DNA from: Ashinkailepas kermadecensis
Taxonomy: Eukaryota; Arthropoda; Thecostraca; Neolepadidae
DNA: 64,000 nt
Assembly: GCA_034440615.1 (NCBI GenBank)
Contig: JAOTOM010004835.1
Span: forward strand, 434,001-498,000
Direction: 5' to 3'
Below are positions 1 to 11,742 of this stretch, one piece after another. Position numbers and translations under genes: made by a program. The notes beneath the pieces are model-generated. The model ran no database searches. It was not told the DNA's origin and worked only from the letters and a program-made list of their open reading frames with translations. Position 1 is the stretch's first letter. Every line of letters starts with the position of its first letter.

Positions 1-802
1 CGCCTTTTCCGCATGGCATGTGCCAGGTGGGCGATGAACATGCGAAACGCCGTGATATCGAGGTTCTTAGCCAGCAGGCTGAGAAAAAAGAAGTCGCCAA
101 TTCGGATGTTGTGCACCACCTCCTTGATGTCGACCGTGTTCTGCGAGTGCGCGCGCCGCTGGAACAGCGGCACGCGGAAGCGCGTGACGAACATGAGGCT
201 GATGCGGAACACAAATACCACGACAGTGATGACAGATAGCGTCACCAGCCAGAACCACATGAATAGGTACACCTTCTCGTAAAGGATGTTGAGCGCAAGC
301 ACGCAGAGAGCGTCGAGGTTTTCCACGGTTCCCGAAACGCCGAACATTTGGAACTGGCATTTGGTCAGCTTGGGAAAGGTCTCGGTCAGCGGACTGGCGA
401 TGCTCTGACTCCTGTTGGAGAAATAGTTTATGCAGCGTGGCCCGTACGACAGAAACTCGTTGTTTAGGAAGCGGTCGGTGAGGAACAGGTTGGAGATGAC
501 ATTGACGATGTTGAAGAAGTCGCACAGCACGAAACGCATGTAGTAGCCGTTATACGAGCCAAGCGTCTCGCTGACGTACATGGTGAGGTTGCCGACCCTC
601 TTTTTTAGATCATCCTTGTCCATCATGGGCAGGCGCATGTTGCTGACGAGTGCGTGCACGCGGCCGTCCTCGTTGATCTCCCACATCCAGTGCGGCACAT
701 AGAAGGCGATCCCCTGCAGGAACAGTACGAACGGCACCCACTGGTAGTAGAGGTGGTACTTGCGTTCCTCGCCCTGATGTTGTGTGCCCAAGCCAAGGTA
801 GT
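1..802 (-). CDS. Innexin, coding exon 3 (3' part, runs off the window)
   Basis: This exon encodes residues 103-368 of an innexin, a protostome gap-junction/hemichannel subunit of the plasma membrane. The family signature YYQWVP is at residues 120-125 at the start of the second membrane helix. A cytoplasmic loop follows, then helix 3 (about 190-209, starting MRFVLCDFF). The second extracellular loop holds the conserved cysteine pair C225 and C250, in the context CQFQMFGVSGTVENLDALC. Helix 4 is about 278-300 (VYLFMWFWLVTLSVITVVV), followed by a cytoplasmic tail. The acceptor is a pyrimidine tract ending tttgtttcag, with the exon starting at 802. Splicing to the exon ending at 6694 is in phase (one base plus two). 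The reading frame is open to base 1, so the last part of the tail is missing. The 152-residue frame at 525-67 on the same strand is only a shadow. The family is certain; which innexin paralogue is not. Confidence 0.93.
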
Positions 803-1130
803 CTGAAACAAAAGCAGGCTTGAGCGCCATGGCAAAGCAAGCGAAATTACACGGATAATATCAGTCCAGTGCAGAAGTATTTGAAAGGTGAACTTTGAAC
901 AACCTTCTGAAGTGATGTGGAAGAATAATAAAGTTGCATTCTTTTCGCTTGTACACCATAGCGAAGTTCTCTATGAAATGAATCTGACATTTTTTAAATG
1001 CGCTTCACCAGCTTTTGAGTTTCAATTAACGATGTGAAAGAGGCAGAGCTGGTGAAACCTGCAGCGGGTGACGAAATACATGAGTGGATAATACGAGGGG
1101 GACGGTGATACGATTTGGGTGCGTGCCGAA

Positions 1131-1250
1131 AGAGCTAGCACCAAAAGAGCTAGTACCAAAAGACCTACCACATCAGAGCCAGTAGCTCAAGGTGCTTAGT
1201 ATCAGAACAGCTGACAAGAAAAGAGCTAGTGCTTTAGAAAAGCTGGGGCT
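1131..1250. repeat. Degenerate 15-bp repeat (accaaaagagctagt)
   Basis: Units related to accaaaagagctagt recur several times. A related stretch in the opposite orientation (cactagctctttgaggctc) appears about 2 kb away at 3165-3245, so the two may be arms of an old, eroded inverted repeat. Confidence 0.4.
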
Positions 1251-2454
1251 ACATGTGAGCTGGGGCTACATTTCAGATGAACATATGCTACGCGTGATAA
1301 TAAACTGACTTTTCACACGTTTCATGTTTGCCTTGTTCAGATATAGCGTTTAGAATGAACACAACACTTCAACTCAGATCCTAATTTAGTTTCTCTAATT
1401 TAGTAAAATTATACTAACTTAGAGGTGGAAATTATCAAGTCATCTAAAGGAAACAAATTCCAACGGATATACGTATGAAGACAAATTACATATATTACTA
1501 CGTAATGTTGGATGTATCAAATTAAGGACGGCAAGGGATCACCATGTACGATTATTAGTTCCTAGAACGCGAGGCATATTGTTGAAAAATATGCTGATAA
1601 CCATGCACAAAATCCACTTCAAGTCGAGCTGTCGATTGCTATGGACAGCCATTTGCAAGAAGCTTCAGCGTCTGGCCATCCTCCCAGGAGAATGTTGAAC
1701 GCAGTGAATCTGACTGAAGAAGCACTTTCTATCGCCCCAAACGAAAAATATTAATCACTCGGATCCAAAGAAAATGTAAACGAATTGAAGGACTCAGGCA
1801 TGCAAGAGAAGGGGAAAATATTGTTCAGATTCTTTTGCGTGGTACCATTTTGCAGAACGATGGGAACCTTTAGATGCAGACAAACGGATCATATTTTTGC
1901 TTCAGATTCGATGCTTGACTTGATGAAAAAAAACCATGTTGGATGTTATATGGGACATTTAAAGTTGCGCAATCACTTGTTTCAGCTGTACATTGTTAGT
2001 GATTCTGAACGTCTGTTAGTTTCCTTGTTCGTATGCCCACTGCCGACAAGACCTTTTCAACATACCGATAATAATTGTACGCCCTCAAGCAGCATCGGCC
2101 TAGCATTTCATCCAAGACATGCATCATCGACTTTGAAGCTCCATCAATGCCTGCTTTGCAATACAAATACCCCGATGTCGAGATAAAGGTTGTTTCGCCC
2201 TTCGGAGGCGATCACAGAAACGTACAATTAGTTGGTTTCGCAACTATGGCTATATATCGACACATGCAAAATTATCGGCGCCGTGTGAACTGGTCTTCAT
2301 AGAAGAAAATGAGGTAAAAGAAACACTTGAAGAGTTATTGGGGACAGTAGAATAACTAGGTATTCCTAGACTTTCAAGCATCTGCAACTATTTTGAGAAT
2401 GCAAATATTGGCGGCATGAATTAGCGGGATCGTAGGAGGGTGGATTTATTTTAC

Positions 2455-2540
2455 GGGGGGTCATTCGATGGGGCGTTGTACTCTTGATTGTTGGTTCGAA
2501 TCCCACAACCGGCAGGATTACCAAGTCCACACGCGACCAA
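2455..2540 (+). repeat. tRNA-like relic, possible SINE head
   Basis: A perfect Pol III B-box-like sequence ggttcgaatcc (2504-2514) lies about 30 bases downstream of an A-box-like stretch (gggtcattcgatgggg). The T stem pairs at four of five positions. The acceptor stem is not recognisable, so this is read as a tRNA-derived relic and not as a functional tRNA gene. Confidence 0.35.
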
Positions 2541-5500
2541 TCGGCGTGAAATGTTGGCGACGCCATATGGCCTAGCAGGTGAATGCGTCATAAAAGAACC
2601 TTCTCGCTTTATTTGAGAAATACATCTGGAATGTCAAGAAGCGTGCGATGGACGGACTACCTCGCACCACAAACGCACTTGAGGAATAGCATAGAGCCTT
2701 TCAGGGGATGTTTGGCTCCTATCCTTTCATCGTCCGCTTTTTGTCCACGATACAAAAAGAACAAAACTTACAATCTAGCGATCTCATTCGTTCCAAGACT
2801 GGCGCTGATATTCAAGACAAGAACGGTAACATGAGCGAGAGAAAATATAAGAGAAGCGTTCGCAAAGTGTGATGATATATCAGGATTGCATGATGGCCCG
2901 ACAGAAGCTTAAGCGCTGTGTTGGATACATTGCGTCCTGGAACGTATACATTTCCATGTGTCTTCCAAGCCCCAATGACATATATCAGTGACTGAAATGT
3001 GTTTCAATTATCAAAGAATATGATTCTGCAATTTAATTATGACTTAAATCGTTCAGGCGACCTACTACGGGCACCAGTAGCATTGTATACGTGTTATAAT
3101 GACACTAACTCAAACACACATCTGGCTTAAATGAAACACTTGCTGTTCGTACACTCGGTAATATGGCACTAGCTCTTTGAGGCTCTAGGTCTCTTGTACT
3201 AGCTCAAATGGCACTGGTCCTTTCGTCACTAGTCCTCTTATGGTGGACCGCAGGGTTTATCTGCACATCTCAAATAGCTTTAGTATGCCCTGCAACGTTA
3301 AAATATAGTTATGTTTCGGCACTAACCGTCACCTTCCTGACCTTAGCTATTGAAACACATGTGCGTCTGACCATCTGATGTGACTTCATATGTCATTTGC
3401 AGAGAAACCGTGATGTGTGTTGTTTTCAGAATCGGTGAGAACACCACACATGAGACGAAAATACATCCCACTTCAATAAATTGGTGTTTTCATTGATTAT
3501 GCTTCTCCCGTGAGTATTTTTGGGACTGAAGTTAGACGAATATTATTTATCACGAACCTCAAATAATGTTTCCCCATTGCACTCGAAATTTTGGTGTTAA
3601 TACTGGTCCGAATATCTCTGATTACCACCGCCCTAGAATTAGACAAAAACTATAATTTATCGGTGGGATTATTTGACTGCCAGGAACCTAATGACGGATG
3701 AGTGGAACGGATTCTCTCTTCCTGGAGGTTGTTGGATATTCTATAATATTTTCACGCGCAGGACAATCGAGGCAGCGTTGTGATACATGCCAGGCTTGTT
3801 GTGATGGGAAGGGAGTAGACGACGCTATGACGGCGATGTTGCGTCGCTGCGAGTGCCACTGTCATGCAAGTTTGAGAACCCACGTCACGATACTGAGGAA
3901 GAGGGTAACTTTACGACAGGTGAGCGCCACAGAACAGACGCCACCTGCCACGACGACGGAGCCGAAACAACTAGCGGTGTACACTTGTCAGAAATGATGC
4001 CGTTGTTTTCTGCGCGTTGCCTAGCATCGGCAGTGTTCGCAGCGACGTACAGTAGGTCGTACGGTAAGCTTTTCCAATGTTTCGCGCTACCGATTAAAGA
4101 AATCGCTAATTTAACGCATGACTACGTTCGGCGACTTGGGGTTTTCTGGACGCGAATTTTTCGAATACTCAGCGCGATTTGAACAATTTGTTCTCGTAAA
4201 TACTATAGAAGATGCGAGCCTTAAGTGTGCGGTGTTCCTCAGCGCATGCAGTTTCAAAGTTTATCGGCTTTTGCGCAGCTTGTGCGCACCGGGCTTGCCA
4301 TCCACGCGGCCATTGCCGAACCTCATGCGACTCGTCACCGAGTGTCACACTTTGAAACCGAGTGTGATTGCGATGCTTTAACGATATCACCGCACAACTG
4401 GGAGCAACCAGGCGATGCACGCTCAGAACATCCCGATCGAGTGAGACCGCGGATACCTCTACTGCCGCTGGTGTATCGGTTCGCGGTGCGTGAGCCACAC
4501 AAGACTGCTGTAAAGCTTATTTTTGGCAGATAATTGACTGTCAGTCGACCTATGGAAAGATAACGCTTCATCTCAGTTCACAAACAACTCCAGAATCTGG
4601 AGGAGACGTGGACAAAAGTTCATATTTTGTGATGAGGAGCATAATACTGAGCAGCATGGCAAAGGCACTGCACGATCTCGGGGCCGACAGAGGAGTGCAG
4701 CCCAGGGGACGGCGTCGGGCCGCACAACTCGCAGCAGAAAAATGAGCATCGAATGCTCACATGCTCCTGGCAAGAACTGTGTGTCGTCATAGATCGCATC
4801 AACGACGTAGTCTACAGCGGCTGCCCAGGGCAGGACTGGGACCCAAGGCCGCTATGGTGCACACAGGTCGCGCGAGGCCGTACCACGGGACAACGGACGA
4901 CACAGAGTTTCCCATTCAGCATCGCGGCACGACGGCGGCGACAGTGCTGACGCCGGGCCCAAACTCAGACACCATTTCCCAACAGCTGACAGTGAGCCGA
5001 TAGCGATAGATACTTCAGAGATGCGCGATGGTGGTGCCGCGAGGGACAGCGTCATCATGTTCCGATAGGAACCAATACTAGAGGGCCGCTGGATTGTCTT
5101 AAGTGTTTGTTGTCTATTTTGCGCTTAGGAATCACTGTTGTATGTTCGTCGTTGTGTGTCATCAGTATGTTGAGGCTTTTCACTGTTTTGTTGTGTTGCG
5201 CTTTGCCGTGGTTAGTGGTGTACGACTTCTCCGGGCCGAATTGAAAGTTGTGGAGAGGGCAGTGTTCAGAATATCGTGTCACTCACCTATCCCGCTGGAA
5301 ATAATCGGCGAAAGTATTAGCTGCATGGTGAGTAATCGTAGATGCGCAGAATGGAGGTACTCCCGGCGAAGTTTCTCCGATACTGTAAAATGTTCGCGCT
5401 TGCGGAACAATCAAGGTGATGTGATGTATGACCGGCTGGCCACTAGGGGGGGGAGCAGGAGATTGAGTATCGACCAGGCTGTGTCGCTGCGCACGCGATT

Positions 5501-5703
5501 GTCAGGAAAGTTCGAGAACCTGCCTAGTGTACCGGAGCTGTAGGTGTAGAATGCCGATACGTTTTTCGTACCGACGCGGCAGTTACTGCGTTGCGGCACG
5601 AATACTGAAATCATGCATGGAAGTTGCAGGGAAATACAACAGTGTTTAATGCAACGAAAAATGGCTCTTAGATGCTCCTGGGATTTAGACATTACGTGTC
5701 AAG

Positions 5704-5909
5704 AAAATATACGACCTTCAATATACCAGGAGGTGCTGAGTTGATATCAAAAGTAACGATAAAGGCTATATTGTTTTACTCAACGTTTCGGCCAGGGGCC
5801 ATCGTCATGGATGGGCCCTGGCCGAAACGTTGAGTAATCAAATATAGCCTTTATCGTTACTTTTGATATCAACTCAGCACCTCCTGGTATATTGAAGGTC
5901 GTATATTTT
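5704..5909. repeat. 206-bp near-perfect foldback (inverted repeat) in innexin intron 2
   Basis: The two arms (about 5704-5803 and 5810-5909) are reverse complements around a loop of a few bases. The outer ends read aaaatatacgacc on the left and ggtcgtatatttt on the right. Only a few mismatches are seen, mainly in the attgttttact segment and next to the loop. The inner part contains caacgtttcggcc. The near identity suggests a young hairpin-type element or a recent snap-back duplication. No protein is encoded, and no target duplication was identified with confidence. Confidence 0.9.
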
Positions 5910-6180
5910 ATTTACACGTAATGGAAATACAACAGCGCAATTTTCAGAAACTCGTGCTTTAAGTGAAAGCCAGAAGCTTACACACTACCAATAGTACTGG
6001 GTGCCCACACGCACTAGAGTGACTACCCATAGCAATACTATGCCTCTAATGATCTTAGTTATACGAATTAGTCCTGTAACCACATCATTCCACGCCATAT
6101 TATCTCTGGAGTGTGCGAAACTTCCCTGAACTTAAGCGTACTTAGATCATCAGTAAACAAATCAAAGCAATGAAGCACGG

Positions 6181-6184
<4 letters not shown>

Positions 6185-6263
<79 letters not shown>
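6185..6263. repeat. (AT)n microsatellite
   Basis: About 79 bases of uninterrupted AT dinucleotide inside innexin intron 2. The minus-strand frame rich in alternating Tyr and Ile across it is an artefact of the repeat. Confidence 0.97.
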
Positions 6264-6266
<3 letters not shown>

Positions 6267-6693
6267 CTTTGGTTTCGCTGCAGCGAATGATTGGAGTGCT
6301 TCTCTTTTTAACGTAAATTATACCCACACCACCGAATAATTCAGCTAGGCAAGAAATAAAGCAATGTCAATTTGCATTGCGAAACGTCGGCAAATTTGTT
6401 GTTCTCCTAGCTTAGAGATATCAACTACATTTACCAATTACTGGAGGTCTTCTATCATACGCGTTGTGCTGATTTATAATTTTATAGTGCTGGAATCATT
6501 CCTTTGGACGCCTCCTGCCCCACCGCCGGATGCGCAATCGGAGTGGTGTGTAGGCTGCCATTGCAAGTCCCAAAGTTAGCAGGGCGGCCACAAGGTTGTT
6601 GCAGGCGAGCATAGGGCGGTCGCACGGAAGCAGGCAGACGGGACAACCGTGGACGAGGCCAACCGCACACTAACGATCCTCGATGCTACGTAC

Positions 6694-6873
6694 AGTTCTC
6701 GAGACCCAACTTGAAGTTGGTCTGGTGAGTCCGCTCGGTCAGGGTGTAGGTGCCGGAAATCCAGCAGTGCGTATCGATGACTTCATTGCTGATGTCCTTC
6801 TTTGCACAGTCACCGCAGAAGCAGTTGATCGGCTGGCCGACCAGGCTGTTGGTGGTCGACAGCAGCGAGAAGC
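6694..6873 (-). CDS. Innexin, coding exon 2 (first extracellular loop)
   Basis: This 180-nt exon (phase 1 at both ends) encodes residues 43-101. They cover the end of membrane helix 1 and most of extracellular loop 1. The family pattern is clear: LVGQPINC (C59) followed by CW (C78-W79) and TYTL. These are the loop cysteines that form disulfides when innexin hemichannels dock. The acceptor gccgcag/GC and donor AACT/gtacgt both fit the splice consensus, and both junctions preserve the frame with exons 1 and 3. Extra cysteines C61 and C64 make this loop slightly unusual. Other frames across this stretch on both strands are shadows. Confidence 0.9.
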
Positions 6874-8688
6874 CTGCGGCGATGGGCTGGTCAACAAGGG
6901 AAGTGTGGTGGTGACAAGGGATGAGCGTGGCGCGGGCGAGCGAGTACTGGGTAGGCGAACCAGGTGCCATAGTGTGGATGATTGACACGAGTGAGTATCG
7001 AAGAGGTGAACGGACGCTGAGGAAAACTTCTGAATGGATGACTTGCGATCTGAGGAGTGGTGTATGGGGGGGGAGAAACAAGCGTCCCCGTTAGAGGAAC
7101 GATGTGGGGAAGGGACACACATTCCCTCTCCTCTCCCTCCTCCCTCCCTGTCCCTCCCTGTCCTTTTTTTCTCTCTCACATTTTAATAGATGGGCCACGT
7201 TGTCTTATCAAGACTTTGTCCAAGGAACTGAAAAACTTCCGAAGGGACACTGCAATTGTCTCAAATGTCCCAGATAGTAAGCGAAATGTGTCGGATCAAA
7301 GTAAAATGAGCATAGCTGTTCTGTCAAATTCGTGAAGCCATCATGGAAATCCATCTCCCAACATTAGCGCTTAGCAGCACAAGTGCAAACGGCAAAATAA
7401 AGACAAATCAACCCATGCGACAATTTCCGAATAGCCACATGAGCCGAAGCTTCTTTGTAGCATGAAGCTTCTTCCGAAGCTTCGTTTTAACCTTTGTAAC
7501 ATGAAGAAGAAACCGTCGTAAAATATTTCACATTTTTCAAGCCCTGGCAAGTAGTTCTAGTTATGCAAGGAAGCTTCAATCGCGTCGTGACATAATGTGG
7601 CAATTAATGCAAAATAACAACGTTCCTTATCCCAACAGGGTTGTTCACTGATGAAATTCGGAAATGTTGTACTAATATCAAAAGACCCAAACGGCTGAAT
7701 ATTCGGTATTGGTGTATGCATGCATATACTTGGTCACGCAATTTTTTGTCACGATAAAATGTGTGTAGTATAAAATCTTGTATGTCTAATGAATTTATCG
7801 GACTTATTTGCACAGTTTAATAGCCACAAGTGATAGAACAAAAACAGGTATCAATGAAAACAGGATGTACATGTGAGCTTCGAATATGTATTCAAGCCAT
7901 TCCAGCAGCGACACTTTGACTGCTTAATGTGATTCTTGGAGAGATTGACCTTGTAATTGGACACACATGAGTTGATTTATCTTCTGATCTCAGATATTCT
8001 ACGATAGCCAAGCAATGTAGGTTTTATTTAGCACAGTAGCTGTTTAAAGCCATAACAGAGCAGCCAAACACATCTTTGAAGCTGCTCAGAAGAAGTCAAG
8101 GATGCCGCCCAGGCAAATCCATCAAGTCAGCCGCCACCATTCACCCGTCAGCTTTATTTTGCATGCCCGTCAGAATAGCATGTAGGTACAAAGCATCACG
8201 CTTGAAAAAAACATGTAAGACTAATTAAGCGTACGTCCCAATGAGGCCACAGGAATCCCAGTGTCTTAGCAGGTGCTAGACATTTCTTGTGTTGCCTTGC
8301 TGACCAGGTTTTCGGCAGCGGTCATTTCAACCTCCCTCTACAAAAAAAAACAAGGGAGTGGGTGCATTGTGTCCAGCCGAAGAGCAAACCAGAATTCGAG
8401 ATTGGCGCGTATAAGTTAGAACATATCAACTTCGCAAAGTACCTGCGGGCAGCCGCCCCCCTTGCGTGTTCGTACGCAACACTGCACTGCTTAAGCGATG
8501 GTTGTGGTAAGTTAAAATGTATGCCTTGATACCCACATATGAAGCTTAAAGAAAACATGTTTATGATGGCCGGTTCTCGTAAAAACCAAAATCACCACCG
8601 ACGCGTGATATTTACAATCAGAAAACAAACTTGATATGTGGGTCCTTTCTGACAGGTGGAATTACCGTGTGGTTGTATATCCACTTAC
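6874..8688 (-). other. Innexin intron 1 (1.8 kb)
   Basis: The donor gtaagt starts at 8688 and the acceptor ends gccgcag at 6874. A pyrimidine-rich tract lies on the plus strand at 7120-7180. No gene or element was recognised inside. Confidence 0.8.
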
Positions 8689-8812
8689 CGAGGAAGAGGA
8701 ACGTAGTCAGCCGGTAGTGCAGCTGAAACATCTTGTTATCGATGTTGACCTGACCGGGCATCTTGCCCTTGATGGTCATGGCCACATCACCCAGCAAGCT
8801 GGTGATAGCCAT
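8689..8812 (-). CDS. Innexin, coding exon 1 (N-terminus)
   Basis: The exon encodes residues 1-41 plus the first base of Gly42, from the ATG at 8812-8810 to a strong gtaagt donor. It carries the innexin N-terminal pattern: a short amphipathic start (MAITSLLGDVAMTIKG), then VNIDNKMFQLHYRLTTFLFL, where IDN..F.LHY.LT leads into membrane helix 1. The frame stays open upstream to 8830 but the extra codons begin with TTG, so the internal ATG with context gcagacATGg is preferred. The three exons together give 368 residues, against roughly 360-420 usual for the family, so only a short tail is missing. A 20-bp minisatellite lies directly upstream. No promoter was recognised. Confidence 0.88.
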
Positions 8813-8829
8813 GTCTGCTGCTTCCACCA

Positions 8830-8975
8830 ACCTCGGCCGAGCTCAGACGACCCCTGCTGACTGCAGACAACCTCGGCTGACCTCCGACGACCTCGGCTGA
8901 CCTCCGACGACCTTGGCTGACCTCAGACAAACTCGGCTGACCTCAAACGACCTCCAAAACACCCGCAAGACCTTT
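8830..8975. repeat. About 20-bp minisatellite directly upstream of innexin exon 1
   Basis: About six imperfect units of the type gacctcggctgacctccgac run up to the start of the innexin coding sequence. Units differ by a few substitutions and by one to two bases in length. It occupies the position of the 5' untranslated region or proximal promoter. Confidence 0.8.
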
Positions 8976-11328
8976 AATTTGCCTTGATTGAACTCGAGGT
9001 GGAGTCGATGACCTCGATGTGGGTACCGGATACCGGCAGACACTTAAGCGTCCTCTTGTTTCGTCACCCCTGTGGAGAGCACACAGAGCGCACCTGACAC
9101 TCGCTGTCGTGGCCGCCCCCGCTCGGTTACTGCATGCGGGCCGGCGTCATGCGTGCGGCACGTCCATGACGCCGACGCCGACGATCGATAGCGTCGGCAG
9201 CGTCGGCGCCGACGCAGTGCGTCGGTGGGCGCGTCACACCATCCAGGCGCGGGGTGAGTCAGGCCGGCCGCCCACGCAGGTGCGTTCACCACGCCAAAGA
9301 CCAGCTCACCAGCATGTCCGGCTCACGCTCCACGTGGTGCAGCCGTCGAGAAATGACGTCAGGTGGCGCGCTTTGTGGCGTCCCTACCGTCATCGATGTC
9401 GCACCTGTCCGTGACCGTTTTTGTCTCACCGCAGCGCAGGAGAACGCAGTGGTGTGCACGGGGGCACCGTGATGAGCACAGCGTACGTAGGAGGATGAAC
9501 GTGGAGGCATGCTCAGGTGTCACTCTTGATGAGTATGGAGTGTGCAAGAAGACGCCGAGGTGTGCACTGAAGCCACTTGGTGAACACAGCGGCTAGTTCT
9601 TAGGTCCGATTCCTCGGGAACTGGACCCAGAAAATGTTTGCAATTGAATTGAAGAGATTTGTGGTACTTCATTTTCCTCGGTTTGCATTGTGGTGCCGGT
9701 CTGACTAATCCCATTGATGCAATCTATCGTTGTTGTCAACATCAGATGCATAAGCTGTTCTATTAGTTGCAACTATGTGTTTCTAAGCGTCCGCACGCTT
9801 GCTAGGCCAAGACAATTGCCAGGCAAAAACCACGCGCCGCGCCGACGAACTGAAGCGTGCGAAGCACGGATATGCTCCACTTGTCTCCATAGTGCATACG
9901 TGCTATGAATAACAACTACAAGGAAGGAAGATGTGAAGAGTAAATGTCACACAATTGTTCGGACCTTGAGCTATTTCGAATATCTACTCAGCTTTCCAAG
10001 TTACGTCAGTTCGCCATGGGATGACAGCTTGCTTGTGATGGATAGGTACATTCATCTCACAACATTCACGGCAGACGCTCTGTACCTACGCACATTTAGC
10101 AACACTTTTAGCAGCTGAGCATCGAAACTGGGTCGCCACCGCCAAATGCAGCACCTACCTCCGGCGCTGTCCAATGTGGTCAGTGCGTCCGTCCCAGACT
10201 GTCTTAACTCCCAAGGCCGCTGGCGCGTCACATGCCTTCCTCACATCACGTGAAGATGCGTAACCACACGCTTGGCCCGCGGAGCCGCACTGGCGATGGA
10301 GGTCGCAGACAGCCGCTGGCTGTGCTGGGTCGGGACACAGCCGCAGGCGGTCTGGCAGCCAAGCTGGGCACCGTGCCACCGCCTCGCCCCGAAAACTGTT
10401 GATGGAGCGTCAGAAATAGCTCCCATTCACAGACGCGTCCCCCGTGACGGACGCTCACGCTCGCCTCTGACACTGACGCTGACCCATGACCCTCACTCCG
10501 CCACCCAACAGCGGTGCGCACTTTTGCAGGGCTCGTGACGCGGTAGCTACCAGCGAGGGCGAATCCCGAGCTCGTGTACTACGCATCTGCGACTAACGCT
10601 CAGCTCAGCTCCCCTGTCCAGCCCGGTCCGGCCGTGACGATTCTGAAGTATTGGTCACCTTTTTCTGACAACGCTTTAAGTCGTAATTCTTCCACTCAGA
10701 TTTAGACCTGATATTTTGATGTTGACTCTTAGCAGCTTCCACCACCATATTTTCTTTAAACTACTCGTATTGTTTGTGTTGAAATGTTTTTACGGCACAT
10801 ATCCGGTTTCGGTATATATCATCATATAAGCGCCTGTCAGTCACCCGCCGGTCACGTGGCTGTGTCGTTGTGCCACGTGGCCTGCGCGTTCCGAAGTCGA
10901 GCGACTGTGTGGTCCAACGGTAGGTCTTGCTGAATGGTTGTATGCAGCATAAACTGAGCCGACATGCCGGGAAGCAAAAACGACCGTGGCACGTCGCGTA
11001 ACACCGGTGCCAACTCGACAATTCAATATAGTGCATTGGGTTTTAAATATATACATCATTTAGCAAGTGAGCGCCATTTCGACAAGATTGCACCCAATGT
11101 CGGCTCAATCTGATTGTTTTGTTTTGCAATGCAGATACGCCAAAGTTGAAGCCGTCATTTCCGCAATAGGGCTCCCGTTCCGAATGTGAAGCACGCATCC
11201 AAAATCTGAACGCAAGGTGCGAAATTTCGAATTATGCTTTACTTATTTATAAGCTTCCCGCACTTCCGCGAATGCTAGCCACAATAAAGTACATGTCTTG
11301 ACGGGCTGTCAAAGAAAGAGAGGTATGC
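8976..11328. other. No gene recognised; GC-rich patches
   Basis: No domain was recognised in any frame. The stretch 9100-9250 is GC-rich, with a local hairpin built from gacgccgacg and cgtcggcgcc type motifs. The stretch 10140-10640 is also GC-rich. The rest looks like ordinary intergenic DNA. Confidence 0.5.
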
Positions 11329-11332
11329 AGAG

Positions 11333-11413
<81 letters not shown>

Positions 11414-11645
11414 GGAGAGGGAGAGGGAGAGGGAGAGGGAGAGGGAGAGGGAGAGGGGAGGAGAGAGAGGGAGAGGGAGAGGGAGAGGGGAGAGGGGAGA
11501 GGGAGAGGGAGAGGGAGAGGGAGAGGGAGAGGGAGAGGGAGAGGGAGAGGGAGAGGGGAGAGGGAGAGGGAGAGGGAGAGGGGAGGGAGAGGGAGAGGGG
11601 GAGAGGGAGGGAGAGGGAGAGAGAGAGAGAGAGGAGAGAGGAGAG

Positions 11646-11740
<95 letters not shown>
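11329..11740. repeat. (GA)n block with (GGGAGA)n core
   Basis: About 410 bases: (GA)n, then GGGAGA-type hexamers from about 11406 to 11620, then (GA)n again. Long Ser/Leu and Glu/Arg frames across it are repeat artefacts. Confidence 0.97.

Positions 11741-11742
<2 letters not shown>

Larger units (their letters stand above)
803..6693 (-). other. Innexin intron 2 (5.9 kb)
   Basis: The intron is bounded by a donor reading gtacgt (minus strand, starting at 6693) and an acceptor ending at 803. No coding region is supported inside. It holds a degenerate 15-bp repeat (about 1131-1250), a tRNA-like relic (about 2455-2540), a 206-bp foldback (5704-5909) and an (AT)n run (6185-6263). Frames around 1785-2186 and 3698-4533 have no recognisable domain. 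Confidence 0.8.

Noticed and set aside
67..525. 152-residue minus-strand frame rich in His, Arg and Pro
   Set aside because: It is an out-of-frame shadow of innexin exon 3; the in-frame translation shows all family motifs.
2455..2540. Functional tRNA gene
   Set aside because: B box and part of a T arm are present but no acceptor stem can be paired; kept only as a tRNA-like relic.
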